NCBI GenBank assembly: GCA_017987115.1
Contig: JAGNUG010000021.1
Coordinates: 1-43,123 of the forward strand
DNA: 43,123 bases
Source: Flavobacteriales bacterium
Lineage (GTDB): Bacteria > Bacteroidota > Bacteroidia > Flavobacteriales_F > PHOS-HE28
Reading direction: 5' to 3'
Position 1 is the stretch's first letter. Each line of letters starts with the position of its first letter. This document shows, piece after piece, positions 16,863 through 24,183 of the stretch. The notes under the pieces are model-generated. The model saw nothing but the letters and a program-made list of their open reading frames with translations. It was not told the DNA's origin and did no database searches. The position numbers were made by a program, and so were the translations under genes.

Positions 16863-18275
16863 ATGAAAATTGAACAGATCTATACAGGTTGTCTTGCACA
16901 AGGAGCCTACTACATTGAAAGCAATGGCGAGGTAGCCATCATCGACCCATTGCGCGAATCGCAACCGTACATCGATCGAGCTGAAAAGAGCGGCGCCAAG
17001 ATCAAATACGTTCTGGAAACGCACTTCCATGCTGACTTCGTAAGTGGACATGTGGACCTTGCAGAACGTACAGGAGCGACGATCATCTACGGCCCGAATG
17101 CGAACCCCGATTTCACAGCGCACATTGCAAAAGACGGCGAGGAGTTGAAACTTGGGAATGTCACCATCAAGGTTTTGCATACTCCAGGCCATACCATGGA
17201 AAGCACCACGTATCTATTGATCGACGAGCAAGGCAAACCGCATTGCATCTTCAGTGGAGATACGCTTTTCATTGGTGATGTTGGACGTCCGGACCTTGCG
17301 CAAAAAATGGGATCGATCACCCAAGAGGATCTTGCGGGGTACCTGTATGATTCATTGCACACCAAGATCATGACCTTGCCCGATGATGTGATCGTTTACC
17401 CGGCGCATGGTGCGGGTAGTGCTTGTGGCAAGAACATGAGCAAGGAGACCTTCGACACTTTGGGCCACCAGAAAGAAGTGAACTACGCACTGAAGGCTGA
17501 TACCAAAGAACAATTCATCAAAGAGGTCACCGATGGCATTCTTCCACCGCCTGCTTACTTCCCGCAGAACGTGGCCATGAACAAAGGCACCATCCCGAGC
17601 TTGGATAAAGTGAAGGAAATGGGCATGCGGGCATTAACGCCGGATCAACTGGAACTGGTGGTTGAAGGAGAAGGCGCACTAGTGCTGGACACACGCGCAC
17701 CGCAGACCTTCAAGGATGGATTCGTACCGCGTAGCATCAACATCGGATTGAAAGGTGATTTCGCGCCGTGGGTGGGAGCTATGATCCCGGATGTAAAACA
17801 CCCGATCGTCATCGTCGCTGATGAAGGATCCGAAGATGAGACCGTTACGCGCTTGGCCCGTGTAGGCTACGACAATGTCTTCGGTTATTTGGAGGGTGGT
17901 ATCAACGCATGGAAAAAAGCAGGTCGTGAAGTGGATACATTGGAAAGCATCAGTGCCGAAGAATTCGCAACGCGTATGAAAGCCGAAAAGCTGAATGTGT
18001 TCGATGTACGCAAACAAGGTGAATGGGAAGCGGAACATCTGGAGCATGCCAAGCACGCTTCACTGCAATTCCTGAACGATCATCTTGCTGAGTTCAATAA
18101 GACTGGACCGAATTATATCCACTGCGCTGGTGGTTATCGAAGTATGATCGCAAGCTCTGTGCTGAAGTCACGCGGGTATCACAATGTGGTCGATGTGGCC
18201 GGTGGATTTGCAGCGATCAAGAAAACGGATCTGGCAACCACGGAATTCGTTTGCCCGAGTACGTTGAAGAGTTAG
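16863..18275 (+). CDS. Persulfide dioxygenase-rhodanese fusion (MBL fold)
   Basis: A 470-residue ETHE1-like protein of the CstB/PDO-rhodanese kind, likely to oxidise glutathione-type or low-molecular-weight persulfides to sulfite and transfer sulfur to give thiosulfate. The metallo-beta-lactamase part has THFHADFVSGH (53-63), HTPGHTME with H110, and SGDTLF with D133; by comparison with ETHE1 the iron ligands would be H54, H110 and D133. Two rhodanese domains follow. The first (about 262-355) has VADEGSEDE where the catalytic Cys loop should be, so it looks inactive. The second (about 363-465) has CAGGYRS with C421. It is co-transcribed with the TauE-like exporter. Confidence 0.9.
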   Translation: MKIEQIYTGCLAQGAYYIESNGEVAIIDPLRESQPYIDRAEKSGAKIKYVLETHFHADFVSGHVDLAERTGATIIYGPNANPDFTAHIAKDGEELKLGNVTIKVLHTPGHTMESTTYLLIDEQGKPHCIFSGDTLFIGDVGRPDLAQKMGSITQEDLAGYLYDSLHTKIMTLPDDVIVYPAHGAGSACGKNMSKETFDTLGHQKEVNYALKADTKEQFIKEVTDGILPPPAYFPQNVAMNKGTIPSLDKVKEMGMRALTPDQLELVVEGEGALVLDTRAPQTFKDGFVPRSINIGLKGDFAPWVGAMIPDVKHPIVIVADEGSEDETVTRLARVGYDNVFGYLEGGINAWKKAGREVDTLESISAEEFATRMKAEKLNVFDVRKQGEWEAEHLEHAKHASLQFLNDHLAEFNKTGPNYIHCAGGYRSMIASSVLKSRGYHNVVDVAGGFAAIKKTDLATTEFVCPSTLKS

Positions 18276-18299
18276 AAACAGCTAGAGTCTTTACAAGAA

Positions 18300-18325
18300 A
18301 AGGGCGGCCATTTCTGGCCGCCCTT
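18300..18325. terminator. Bidirectional terminator between convergent genes
   Basis: AAGGGCGGCCA (18300-18310), loop TTTC, and TGGCCGCCCTT (18315-18325) form an 11-bp stem. The minus strand continues TTTCTTGT, which suits the peroxiredoxin gene; the plus strand continues CTTCGTTG. Confidence 0.8.
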
Positions 18326-18346
18326 CTTCGTTGAGTTTCCATCGAC

Positions 18347-18991
18347 CTAAGCCAACTCCTTTTTGGCGAGGTAGAAATCGATCAGTTCAATACCCTTCTC
18401 GTTCAAGCGTGCGTCCAGATCCTTCAAGGTCTTTGGTGGAGGAAGGATCACGCGATCACCTTTCTTCCAATTCAACGGCATGGCGCAACCCTTTTCATCT
18501 GCTGTTTGCATTGCCTCCAGCACACGTTTGATCTCTTCCATGTTGCGACCAACATTCAGTGGGTAGTACATGATCAACCGGATGATCCCCTTCGGATCGA
18601 TGAAGAATACGGCTCTTACAGCAGCGGTACTGCTCGCATTATCATGCAACATCCCATACAAATGCGCCACCTTCATATCAATGTCCGCAATGATCGGAAA
18701 GTCCATGTATACGCCGGTCTTCTCGCGCACATTCTGCACCCAGGCCACGTGGCTGTGGATACTGTCTATGCTTTCACCGATCAACTTCGTGTTCCGTTCC
18801 GCGAACCATTTCTTCTCTTGCGCAAAGCCTGATAGTTCCGTGGTACACACCGGCGTGAAATCTGCAGGATGTGAGAACAGGATGGTCCAGCTATCCTTTA
18901 TGTATTCACTGAACTTGATCGGACCTATGGTCGTTAATGCATCAAAATCCGGAGCAGGATCACCGATCCGGGGCATGTGTGTTGTTTCCAT
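18347..18991 (-). CDS. 1-Cys peroxiredoxin (Prx6 family)
   Basis: Thiol peroxidase of 214 residues from the ATG at 18991, the Prx6-type length. The peroxidatic Cys is C49 in HPADFTPVCTTELSGF. The C-terminal extension (WKKGDRVILPPPKTLKDLDARL) is typical of the Prx6 group, and no resolving-Cys partner motif is seen. An in-frame extension to 19150 is rejected because it would be translated through the promoter and its residues are not peroxiredoxin-like. A Crp-like palindrome (19046-19059) lies upstream with the same spacing as the other sulfur promoters, so this gene is probably part of the same regulon. Confidence 0.9.
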   Translation of the reverse strand: METTHMPRIGDPAPDFDALTTIGPIKFSEYIKDSWTILFSHPADFTPVCTTELSGFAQEKKWFAERNTKLIGESIDSIHSHVAWVQNVREKTGVYMDFPIIADIDMKVAHLYGMLHDNASSTAAVRAVFFIDPKGIIRLIMYYPLNVGRNMEEIKRVLEAMQTADEKGCAMPLNWKKGDRVILPPPKTLKDLDARLNEKGIELIDFYLAKKELA

Positions 18992-19015
18992 TCTTCTATA
19001 TATTGGTTTACTCCG

Positions 19016-19023
19016 CAAAGTGA
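19016..19023 (-). promoter_or_regulatory. -7 box TCACTTTG for the peroxiredoxin gene
   Basis: The minus strand reads TCACTTTG, one base off TAnnTTTG. It begins 29.5 bp from the centre of the palindrome at 19046-19059 and lies 24 bases before the ATG at 18991. Confidence 0.5.
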
Positions 19024-19045
19024 GCTTTTTTCCATTGAACCGGAT

Positions 19046-19059
19046 GTGACATCGGTCAC
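19046..19059. promoter_or_regulatory. Crp-like palindrome for the peroxiredoxin gene
   Basis: GTGACATCGGTCAC has perfect GTGAC/GTCAC arms around four central bases, the same 14-bp size as the site at 15945. Relative to the minus-strand -7 box its centre is 29.5 bp upstream, identical to the other two sites. Confidence 0.62.
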
Positions 19060-19088
19060 CCTTTCCCCGTGTTACACGTGGTCCGAAG

Positions 19089-19102
19089 GTGATGTTCATC
19101 AC
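19089..19102. promoter_or_regulatory. Crp-like palindrome for the small sulfur operon
   Basis: GTGATGTTCATCAC has perfect GTGATG/CATCAC arms with only the central pair asymmetric. Its centre (19095.5) is 29.5 bp upstream of the -7 box at 19125. It is 43 bp (about four helix turns) from the neighbouring site at 19046-19059. Confidence 0.68.
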
Positions 19103-19124
19103 ATACGGACCCGACCGGATCCCG

Positions 19125-19132
19125 GACCTTTG
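19125..19132 (+). promoter_or_regulatory. -7 box GACCTTTG for the small sulfur operon
   Basis: GACCTTTG differs from TAnnTTTG only at the first base and lies 21 bases before the ATG at 19154. Confidence 0.45.
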
Positions 19133-19153
19133 TACCATCAAAACCAGCAACAG

Positions 19154-19354
19154 ATGAAACCGAATATGGGAAGTTTGGATCGCACCATCCGCATTCTAGC
19201 GGCGGTGGGGATCATTGCACTCTACTTTGCGAATGTGATCACCGGAACAATTGGACTATTGGCACTGGCTTTTGCTGCGATCTTCCTGCTAACCGGCTTC
19301 GTAAGTTTCTGCCCACTCTACGCACCGTTCAAGTTCTCCACTCGAAAGAAATGA
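19154..19354 (+). CDS. DUF2892/YgaP-like small membrane protein
   Basis: A 66-residue protein with the DUF2892 layout: a short polar N-terminus (MKPNMGSLDRTIR), two hydrophobic helices, and the conserved tail LTGFVSFCPLYAPFKFST. In E. coli YgaP this transmembrane part is fused to a rhodanese; here a separate rhodanese is encoded two genes downstream. The start follows directly from a promoter-like box. Its stop overlaps the next start (ATGA at 19351), so the two are translationally coupled. Confidence 0.82.
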   Translation: MKPNMGSLDRTIRILAAVGIIALYFANVITGTIGLLALAFAAIFLLTGFVSFCPLYAPFKFSTRKK

Positions 19355-19542
19355 AACGAACGATACTGTATACATCATTGGGAGTATTGCTTGGTGCGGT
19401 AGCCGGATATCTGTACTACCATTTTTATGGTTGCACGAACGGATGCAGTATAACGGGCAGTCCGATCAACAGCACATTGTATGGGTCGTTCATGGGTGGT
19501 CTGCTCGTGAACACCTTCAAGAAGGACAATAAACACGAATAA
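19351..19542 (+). CDS. DUF6132-like small membrane protein
   Basis: A 63-residue protein with a glycine-rich hydrophobic helix (LYTSLGVLLGAVAGYLYYHF), a Cys pair in YGCTNGCSITGSPINSTLYG, and a second short hydrophobic stretch (GSFMGGLLVNTF). I match this pattern to the DUF6132 family from memory. The function is unknown. The start overlaps the preceding stop by 4 bases, and 15 bp separate it from the rhodanese gene. The two cysteines and the location suggest a part in sulfur handling at the membrane (inference). Confidence 0.72.
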   Translation: MKRTILYTSLGVLLGAVAGYLYYHFYGCTNGCSITGSPINSTLYGSFMGGLLVNTFKKDNKHE

Positions 19543-19557
19543 CTCGAACACACTAAC

Positions 19558-19860
19558 ATGCTACGCACTCTTTTTGGAATGGGTCCTAAAGTGGACTATA
19601 AGGAACTTGTCTCTAACGGCGCTACGATCCTGGATGTACGATCCAAGGCGGAATTCGCCAGCGGCCACGTAAAAGGAGCCATCAATATCCCACTGGACCA
19701 GCTCGCTGGCCAGATGAAAAAACTACCGAAGGGCAAACCTGTAGTTGCATGCTGCCTGAGCGGCGCACGCAGTGGCCGTGCGGTGGACATGCTCAAGGCC
19801 GAAGGGATCGACGCATACAATGGTGGCGGTTGGGCAAGCCTGAACAGCGCTCTGAATTAA
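19558..19860 (+). CDS. Single-domain rhodanese sulfurtransferase
   Basis: A 100-residue rhodanese like the PspE/GlpE class. It has ILDVRSKAEFASGHVKGAINIPL (24-46) and the active-site loop CLSGARSGRA with the catalytic Cys at 66, preceded by a second Cys at 65. It binds persulfide sulfur on C66 and can pass it to thiols or cyanide. It lacks a signal peptide, so it is likely cytosolic. The location between two YgaP-like membrane protein genes and before thioredoxin suggests it works with them in sulfane-sulfur transfer. Confidence 0.92.
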   Translation: MLRTLFGMGPKVDYKELVSNGATILDVRSKAEFASGHVKGAINIPLDQLAGQMKKLPKGKPVVACCLSGARSGRAVDMLKAEGIDAYNGGGWASLNSALN

Positions 19861-19870
19861 GGTAACTGGA

Positions 19871-20119
19871 ATGCGCTCATTGCTTCAGAATTGGCCGATG
19901 CCTCGAATTCTGCGACTCGCTTTCGCGGTAGTATTCCTTGCAGCTGGACTATCCAGAGGAGATACGTTGGCCTATTTCATTGCCGCCGTATTTGGAATAC
20001 AAGCGGTATTCAACATCGGCTGTTGCGGAGCGACGTGCGCACCCTCAACTGCAACGAGCCAAGCATCCGATGTGGCTGTGTCAGCGATCAAGGACGTAAC
20101 CTTTGAAGAGGTAAAATAA
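19871..20119 (+). CDS. YgaP-like small membrane protein with GCCGATCAP motif
   Basis: An 82-residue protein resembling DUF2892. The hydrophobic region ([20 protein letters not shown], then [17 protein letters not shown]) leads into GCCGATCAP, a three-Cys cluster directly after the membrane helix, then a polar tail. It is unlike the first DUF2892-like protein of the operon in having this cluster instead of FCPLYAPF. The position 10 bp after the rhodanese and 10 bp before thioredoxin suggests a membrane thiol acceptor, but no function is established. Confidence 0.72.
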   Translation: MRSLLQNWPMPRILRLAFAVVFLAAGLSRGDTLAYFIAAVFGIQAVFNIGCCGATCAPSTATSQASDVAVSAIKDVTFEEVK

Positions 20120-20129
20120 TCCCATAAAA

Positions 20130-20429
20130 ATGGCAAGCTCATTCAAGGAATTGATCAACGGGGACAAACCAGTATTGGTGGATTTTTTTGCCGAATGGTG
20201 TGGTCCCTGTAAAATGATGAAACCCATTCTTGACGAGTTCAAGGGCCAGATCGGCGATAAGGCCGTTGTGATCAAGATCGACGTTGACAAGAATCAAGCC
20301 GCGGCACAAGCCTATCAGGTGCGCGGTGTGCCTACCCTCGCGATCTTCAAGAACGGTAAAGTAGTTTGGCGTAAGTCGGGTGTACTATCCGCCGCGCAAT
20401 TGAACGAGGCACTGCAACCGTTCCTGTGA
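20130..20429 (+). CDS. Thioredoxin
   Basis: A 99-residue thioredoxin with the active site WCGPC (C24, C27) in [16 protein letters not shown] and the cis-proline loop [10 protein letters not shown]. It is short, cytosolic and has no signal peptide. It is the last gene of the sulfur operon that starts at 19154. Reduction of persulfidated rhodanese, peroxiredoxin or the membrane thiols is the likely job. The stop (20427-20429) abuts the stop of the convergent regulator gene with no space. Confidence 0.93.
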   Translation: MASSFKELINGDKPVLVDFFAEWCGPCKMMKPILDEFKGQIGDKAVVIKIDVDKNQAAAQAYQVRGVPTLAIFKNGKVVWRKSGVLSAAQLNEALQPFL

Positions 20430-21047
20430 TCACTTTGGCTCCCAGGCTGCGCTAACATGTACTTCCAGCGATCCACGTGAGATCGTAACACGACCGCTGT
20501 GCTGCAATTGATGCAATAAGCGTGTGATCACCTCACGGGGTGAATTCAATTCGTTCGCAATATCCTGGTGTGTGGCTTTGATCACATGGGAACCAGTGGC
20601 CTGTACGCGTTTCACCAGGTAATCCCAAAGCTGCTCATCGAGTTTATGGAAGGCGACCACCTCGATCGTTTCCAACAATTCACCGAACCGTTGCGCTTGG
20701 GTCTCACCAACAAAGTGGCGCCATTCAGGATATATCATCCATTCCTCCGCAAAGCGCACAGGAACCATCAAGAGTTCGGCATCCTCTTCCACTATGGCCA
20801 TTACCGAGCTGGTCCGTTTGCTCACACAACAAGTCAAGGACATGGCACAACTCTCACCGGGCATGATGTGATACAGGAAGCGCTCGTGACCTTCAGCGTC
20901 CTGAGCGAGTATCCGGATACTACCTTTCTCCACGATCGGCACATGCGTTATCGAGTCACCAACGCGCATCAATTCCTGTCCTGCGGGAATGGACTTCCGA
21001 ACCACCTCTCGTTCGAATTCAGCTCTTAATGTTGGGTCTACGAACAT
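20430..21047 (-). CDS. Crp/Fnr-family transcription regulator
   Basis: A 205-residue regulator. Residues about 15-110 form the cyclic-nucleotide-binding-type beta barrel, with IVEKGSIRILAQDAEGHERFLYHIMPGESCAMSLTCC, where three cysteines (C67, C73, C74) replace what in CRP is the ligand pocket region. The C-terminal winged helix has THQDIANELNSPREVITRLLHQL; R171, E172 and R176 align with the R-E-T-V-G-R of E. coli CRP that contacts GTGA. Three GTGA palindromes lie in the adjacent operons. It is probably the regulator of the sulfur cassette; sensing of sulfur or redox state through the cysteines is inferred. No palindrome was found in its own upstream region. Confidence 0.9.
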   Translation of the reverse strand: MFVDPTLRAEFEREVVRKSIPAGQELMRVGDSITHVPIVEKGSIRILAQDAEGHERFLYHIMPGESCAMSLTCCVSKRTSSVMAIVEEDAELLMVPVRFAEEWMIYPEWRHFVGETQAQRFGELLETIEVVAFHKLDEQLWDYLVKRVQATGSHVIKATHQDIANELNSPREVITRLLHQLQHSGRVTISRGSLEVHVSAAWEPK

Positions 21048-21110
21048 GATCGGTATCGTTTGTGGTTACATGGATTCCTACTCAACTACGGGTACGACGA
21101 TCAATGTCGT

Positions 21111-22505
21111 TCACCCTCCGGAAACCATTCCCATTGGATCCACCCATTTATCAAAATCGGCAGCACTCACGTGGCCCAACGCAACCGCAGCTTCCTTCAA
21201 CGTGGTGCCTTCCTTGTGTGCTTTTTTGGCGATCTCTGCGGCTTTGTAGTACCCGATGTGCGTGTTCAAAGCGGTCACCAACATCAGTGAATTCTCCATG
21301 TGTTGCTTGATCATTGGCTTATTAGGCTCAATGCCCGAAGCGCAATTATCATTGAAGCTTACACATGCGTCACCGATCAACCGTGCGCTTTGCAAGACGT
21401 TCGCTGCGATCAATGGCTTGAATACATTCAGTTCGAAATGACCATTGCTTCCACCGATACCTACGGCAACATCGTTACCCATTACCTGAGCGCAGACCAT
21501 GGTCAACGCTTCGGGTTGCGTTGGGTTCACTTTGCCTGGCATAATGCTGGAACCTGGTTCGTTATCCGGTATCACGATCTCACCGATACCGCTACGCGGG
21601 CCACTGCTCAGCATGCGGATATCGTTACCGATCTTCATCAGGCTCACGGCGACGCGACGCAATGCACCGCTCAGTTCCACCATGGCATCGTGCGCCGCCA
21701 ATGCTTCGAATTTATTCGGCGCGGTTACGAACGGTAGACCAGTGAGTTCCGAGATCTTCTTTGCGACCAGCACACTGTATCCTTTTGGTGCATTCAATCC
21801 GGTGCCTACCGCCGTTCCACCCAATGCCAGCTCGCTTACCATTACCAATGCATTCTCAACAGCGCGTATGCCGTTGGTGAGCTGTTGCGCGTAACCACCG
21901 AATTCCTGTCCGAGGGTCAACGGCGTTGCATCCATGAAGTGCGTGCGACCGGTCTTTACGATATCCTTGAACGCATCAGCTTTTGACGCAAGTGTATCGC
22001 GCAGTTTCTTGACACCCGGTAACGTTACCTCGGCGGTGAGCTTATACGCGGCGATGTGCATTGCCGTGGGATACGTGTCGTTGCTGCTCTGGCTTTTGTT
22101 CACGTCATCGTTCGGGTTCAACACCTTTTCCGCATCGTCGAGTTTTCCACCGTTCAGAACGTGTGCGCGGTAGGCAACCACCTCGTTCACGTTCATGTTG
22201 CTTTGGGTACCACTACCGGTCTGCCAGATCACCAATGGGAACTGATCATCCAATGCGCCGGTCAGGATCTCGTCGCAGACCTTACCGATGAGATCGCTCT
22301 TCTCCTTCGGTAGTTTGCCAAGCTCCAGATTCGTAAGTGCCGCTGCCTTCTTCAGGTAGGCGAACGCATGAACGATCTCCAACGGCATGCTGGCCGGTGG
22401 ACCGATCTTGAAATTGTTGCGGCTGCGTTCGGTCTGGGCACCCCAGTATTTATCGGCGGGCACGTTCACCTCGCCCATTGTGTCTTTCTCTATGCGGTAG
22501 TTCAT
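21111..22505 (-). CDS. fumC: Fumarate hydratase class II
   Basis: TCA-cycle enzyme interconverting fumarate and malate, 464 residues from the ATG at 22505 ([22 protein letters not shown]). An in-frame ATG at 22526 would add seven residues. Class II signatures present are [31 protein letters not shown] and the mobile-loop serine motif [15 protein letters not shown]. It lies 57 bp downstream of an ArsC-like gene on the same strand and 63 bp upstream of the Crp-like gene. Confidence 0.96.
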   Translation of the reverse strand: MNYRIEKDTMGEVNVPADKYWGAQTERSRNNFKIGPPASMPLEIVHAFAYLKKAAALTNLELGKLPKEKSDLIGKVCDEILTGALDDQFPLVIWQTGSGTQSNMNVNEVVAYRAHVLNGGKLDDAEKVLNPNDDVNKSQSSNDTYPTAMHIAAYKLTAEVTLPGVKKLRDTLASKADAFKDIVKTGRTHFMDATPLTLGQEFGGYAQQLTNGIRAVENALVMVSELALGGTAVGTGLNAPKGYSVLVAKKISELTGLPFVTAPNKFEALAAHDAMVELSGALRRVAVSLMKIGNDIRMLSSGPRSGIGEIVIPDNEPGSSIMPGKVNPTQPEALTMVCAQVMGNDVAVGIGGSNGHFELNVFKPLIAANVLQSARLIGDACVSFNDNCASGIEPNKPMIKQHMENSLMLVTALNTHIGYYKAAEIAKKAHKEGTTLKEAAVALGHVSAADFDKWVDPMGMVSGG

Positions 22506-22562
22506 GTTCTGTGGCGATGCATGCATCGCCCTTGCTAATGGACGACGCTTTGCGGCTCACGC

Positions 22563-22913
22563 CTATCCTATCAAGTCGGTCAGGTTTTCCATTGGCCTTG
22601 CGATCACGGCTTTATTTCCTTTCACGATCACTGGCCGTTCGATCAGCGTCGGGTTCTCGTGCATCACCTTCACCCATTCGTGCTCGTTGAATTTGTACTT
22701 GCTGTATTTCTTCTTGAACATGGGTTCCTTTTTCCGAAGAAGATCCTCAGCCTTCACACCGAGCTTCATCACTAACAGTTCCAATTCTTTTGGGCTTGGC
22801 GGGGTTTTCAGGTATTCGATCACCTTCGGTTCGATCCCGTTCTCTTCCAACAGCGCCAATGCTTTTCGACTTGTGCTGCACCGTGGGTTATGATAGATCG
22901 TGTATTTGGTCAT
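22563..22913 (-). CDS. arsC: ArsC-family arsenate reductase-like protein
   Basis: A 116-residue glutaredoxin-linked ArsC/Spx-family protein. The N-terminal active-site motif HNPRCSTSRKAL has the catalytic Cys at 12. Family hallmarks further on are YLKTPPSPKELELLVMKLG and LIERPVIVKGNKAVIARP, where the R of ERP and the later R support arsenate reductase over Spx. No other ars genes are nearby, so a role in arsenate resistance is not supported by context. It is 64 bp downstream of prfB, across a terminator. Confidence 0.85.
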   Translation of the reverse strand: MTKYTIYHNPRCSTSRKALALLEENGIEPKVIEYLKTPPSPKELELLVMKLGVKAEDLLRKKEPMFKKKYSKYKFNEHEWVKVMHENPTLIERPVIVKGNKAVIARPMENLTDLIG

Positions 22914-22940
22914 TTATTTATTTTCTGTGGCTGGTCACGG

Positions 22941-22963
22941 AAAAGGGCGCATGATCATGCGCC
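22941..22963 (-). terminator. Intrinsic terminator after prfB
   Basis: On the minus strand GGCGCAT, loop GATC, ATGCGCC (22946-22963) is followed by CTTTT. It separates prfB from the arsC-like gene. Confidence 0.7.
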
Positions 22964-22977
22964 GCTATGCCAAATTG

Positions 22978-24078
22978 CTATGACGCGGTCTGGCTTTGTC
23001 CGTGCATCATCAGGTATGCTTTCAGGAATTCATCGATGTATCCGTTCAGGACATCATCTACACTGCTGGTCTCGTATTCAGTGCGCACATCTTTTACCAA
23101 TTTGTAGGGTTGCAGCACGTAGTTCCGGATCTGGCTTCCCCACTCGATCTTCTTCTTTCCGGCTTCGATCACACTGCGCTTGGTCCTCCTTCGCTCCAAC
23201 TCCGCTTCGTACAATTGGCTCTTCAACAACTGCAATGCTTTGGTCTTATTATCCAACTGGCTGCGGGTCTCGGTATTCTCGATGATGATCCCTGTAGGAG
23301 CATGGCGTAGACGAACACCGGTCTCCACTTTGTTCACGTTCTGGCCACCTGCACCTCCACTCCGGAAAGTATCCCACGTAATATCAGCGGGATTGATATC
23401 GATCTCGATGCTCTCATCCACTAACGGGAAAACATACACGCTAACAAAGCTGGTGTGTCTACGCGCGTTGCTGTCGAACGGACTGATCCGGACCAACCGA
23501 TGCACACCGTTCTCTCCTTTCAACATCCCGAAGGCGAACTCACCATCGATCTCGATCGTAGCTTGCTTGATACCCGCAGCTTCACCGTCCTGATAGTCGA
23601 GCACCTTAACATTGTAACCGTTCTTTTCGGCCCACATGCGGTACATGCGCAAAAGCATCAAAGCCCAATCATTGCTCTCGGTTCCACCGGCACCACTGGT
23701 TATCTGCACGACTGCGCTCAACGGATCCTCTTCCGCGCTGAGCATGTTCTTGAACTCCAACTCCTCCAAAGAAAGTGTTGCCTTATTGAACTGTTCATCC
23801 ACCTCTTCTTCAGTAACCTCTTTCGCTTTGTAGAACTCGAACATCACTCCGAGGTCATCCACTTCGCGCTCCACACCTTCGTACAACCCGACCCAGCGTT
23901 TCAGCTCGCGGATCTTGTGCATGACCACTTGGGCTTTTTTCTGATCGTTCCAGAAATCCGGATCCAATGTGTACTTTTCTTCTTCGAGAATACGTCCGCG
24001 CTTATCCTCAATGTCCAAGTATCCCTTCAGGGCATCAAGGCGTGTTCTGAGGTCGTCGACCTTATCGATGGTGATCAT
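22978..24078 (-). CDS. prfB: Peptide chain release factor 2
   Basis: Recognises UAA and UGA stop codons. It has 366 residues, the RF2 length. The stop-codon reading tripeptide SPF (199-201) and the catalytic GGQ (244-246, in [19 protein letters not shown]) are present. Unlike E. coli prfB, the whole protein is read in one frame: the segment KGYLDIEDK (18-26) corresponds to the usual frameshift site but contains no in-frame UGA. The start is ATG at 24078, 23 bases after a TACTTTTG box. Confidence 0.96.
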   Translation of the reverse strand: MITIDKVDDLRTRLDALKGYLDIEDKRGRILEEEKYTLDPDFWNDQKKAQVVMHKIRELKRWVGLYEGVEREVDDLGVMFEFYKAKEVTEEEVDEQFNKATLSLEELEFKNMLSAEEDPLSAVVQITSGAGGTESNDWALMLLRMYRMWAEKNGYNVKVLDYQDGEAAGIKQATIEIDGEFAFGMLKGENGVHRLVRISPFDSNARRHTSFVSVYVFPLVDESIEIDINPADITWDTFRSGGAGGQNVNKVETGVRLRHAPTGIIIENTETRSQLDNKTKALQLLKSQLYEAELERRRTKRSVIEAGKKKIEWGSQIRNYVLQPYKLVKDVRTEYETSSVDDVLNGYIDEFLKAYLMMHGQSQTAS

Positions 24079-24100
24079 GGCAATTCGCGGTACGGGGCGG

Positions 24101-24108
24101 CAAAAGTA
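24101..24108 (-). promoter_or_regulatory. -7 box TACTTTTG for prfB
   Basis: On the minus strand TACTTTTG matches TAnnTTTG exactly and ends 22 bases before the ATG at 24078. Confidence 0.5.
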
Positions 24109-24183
24109 AGGGTTAAGGAGTAGTGGGAAAGTTCGAAAGAGAAATGGTTCCAGGCCGGTCTTCCCTAGCGATCAGTAGGTCGA

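Noticed and set aside
18992-19150. N-terminal extension of the peroxiredoxin to 19150
   Set aside because: It would run through both regulatory palindromes and both promoters, and adds residues unlike any peroxiredoxin N-terminus.
22563-22913. Arsenic resistance operon
   Set aside because: Only a single ArsC-like gene is present; no arsR, arsB/acr3 or arsM neighbours.
22946-22963. Operator for the arsC-like gene
   Set aside because: The palindrome is followed on the minus strand by a T-run right after prfB, so an intrinsic terminator explains it better.
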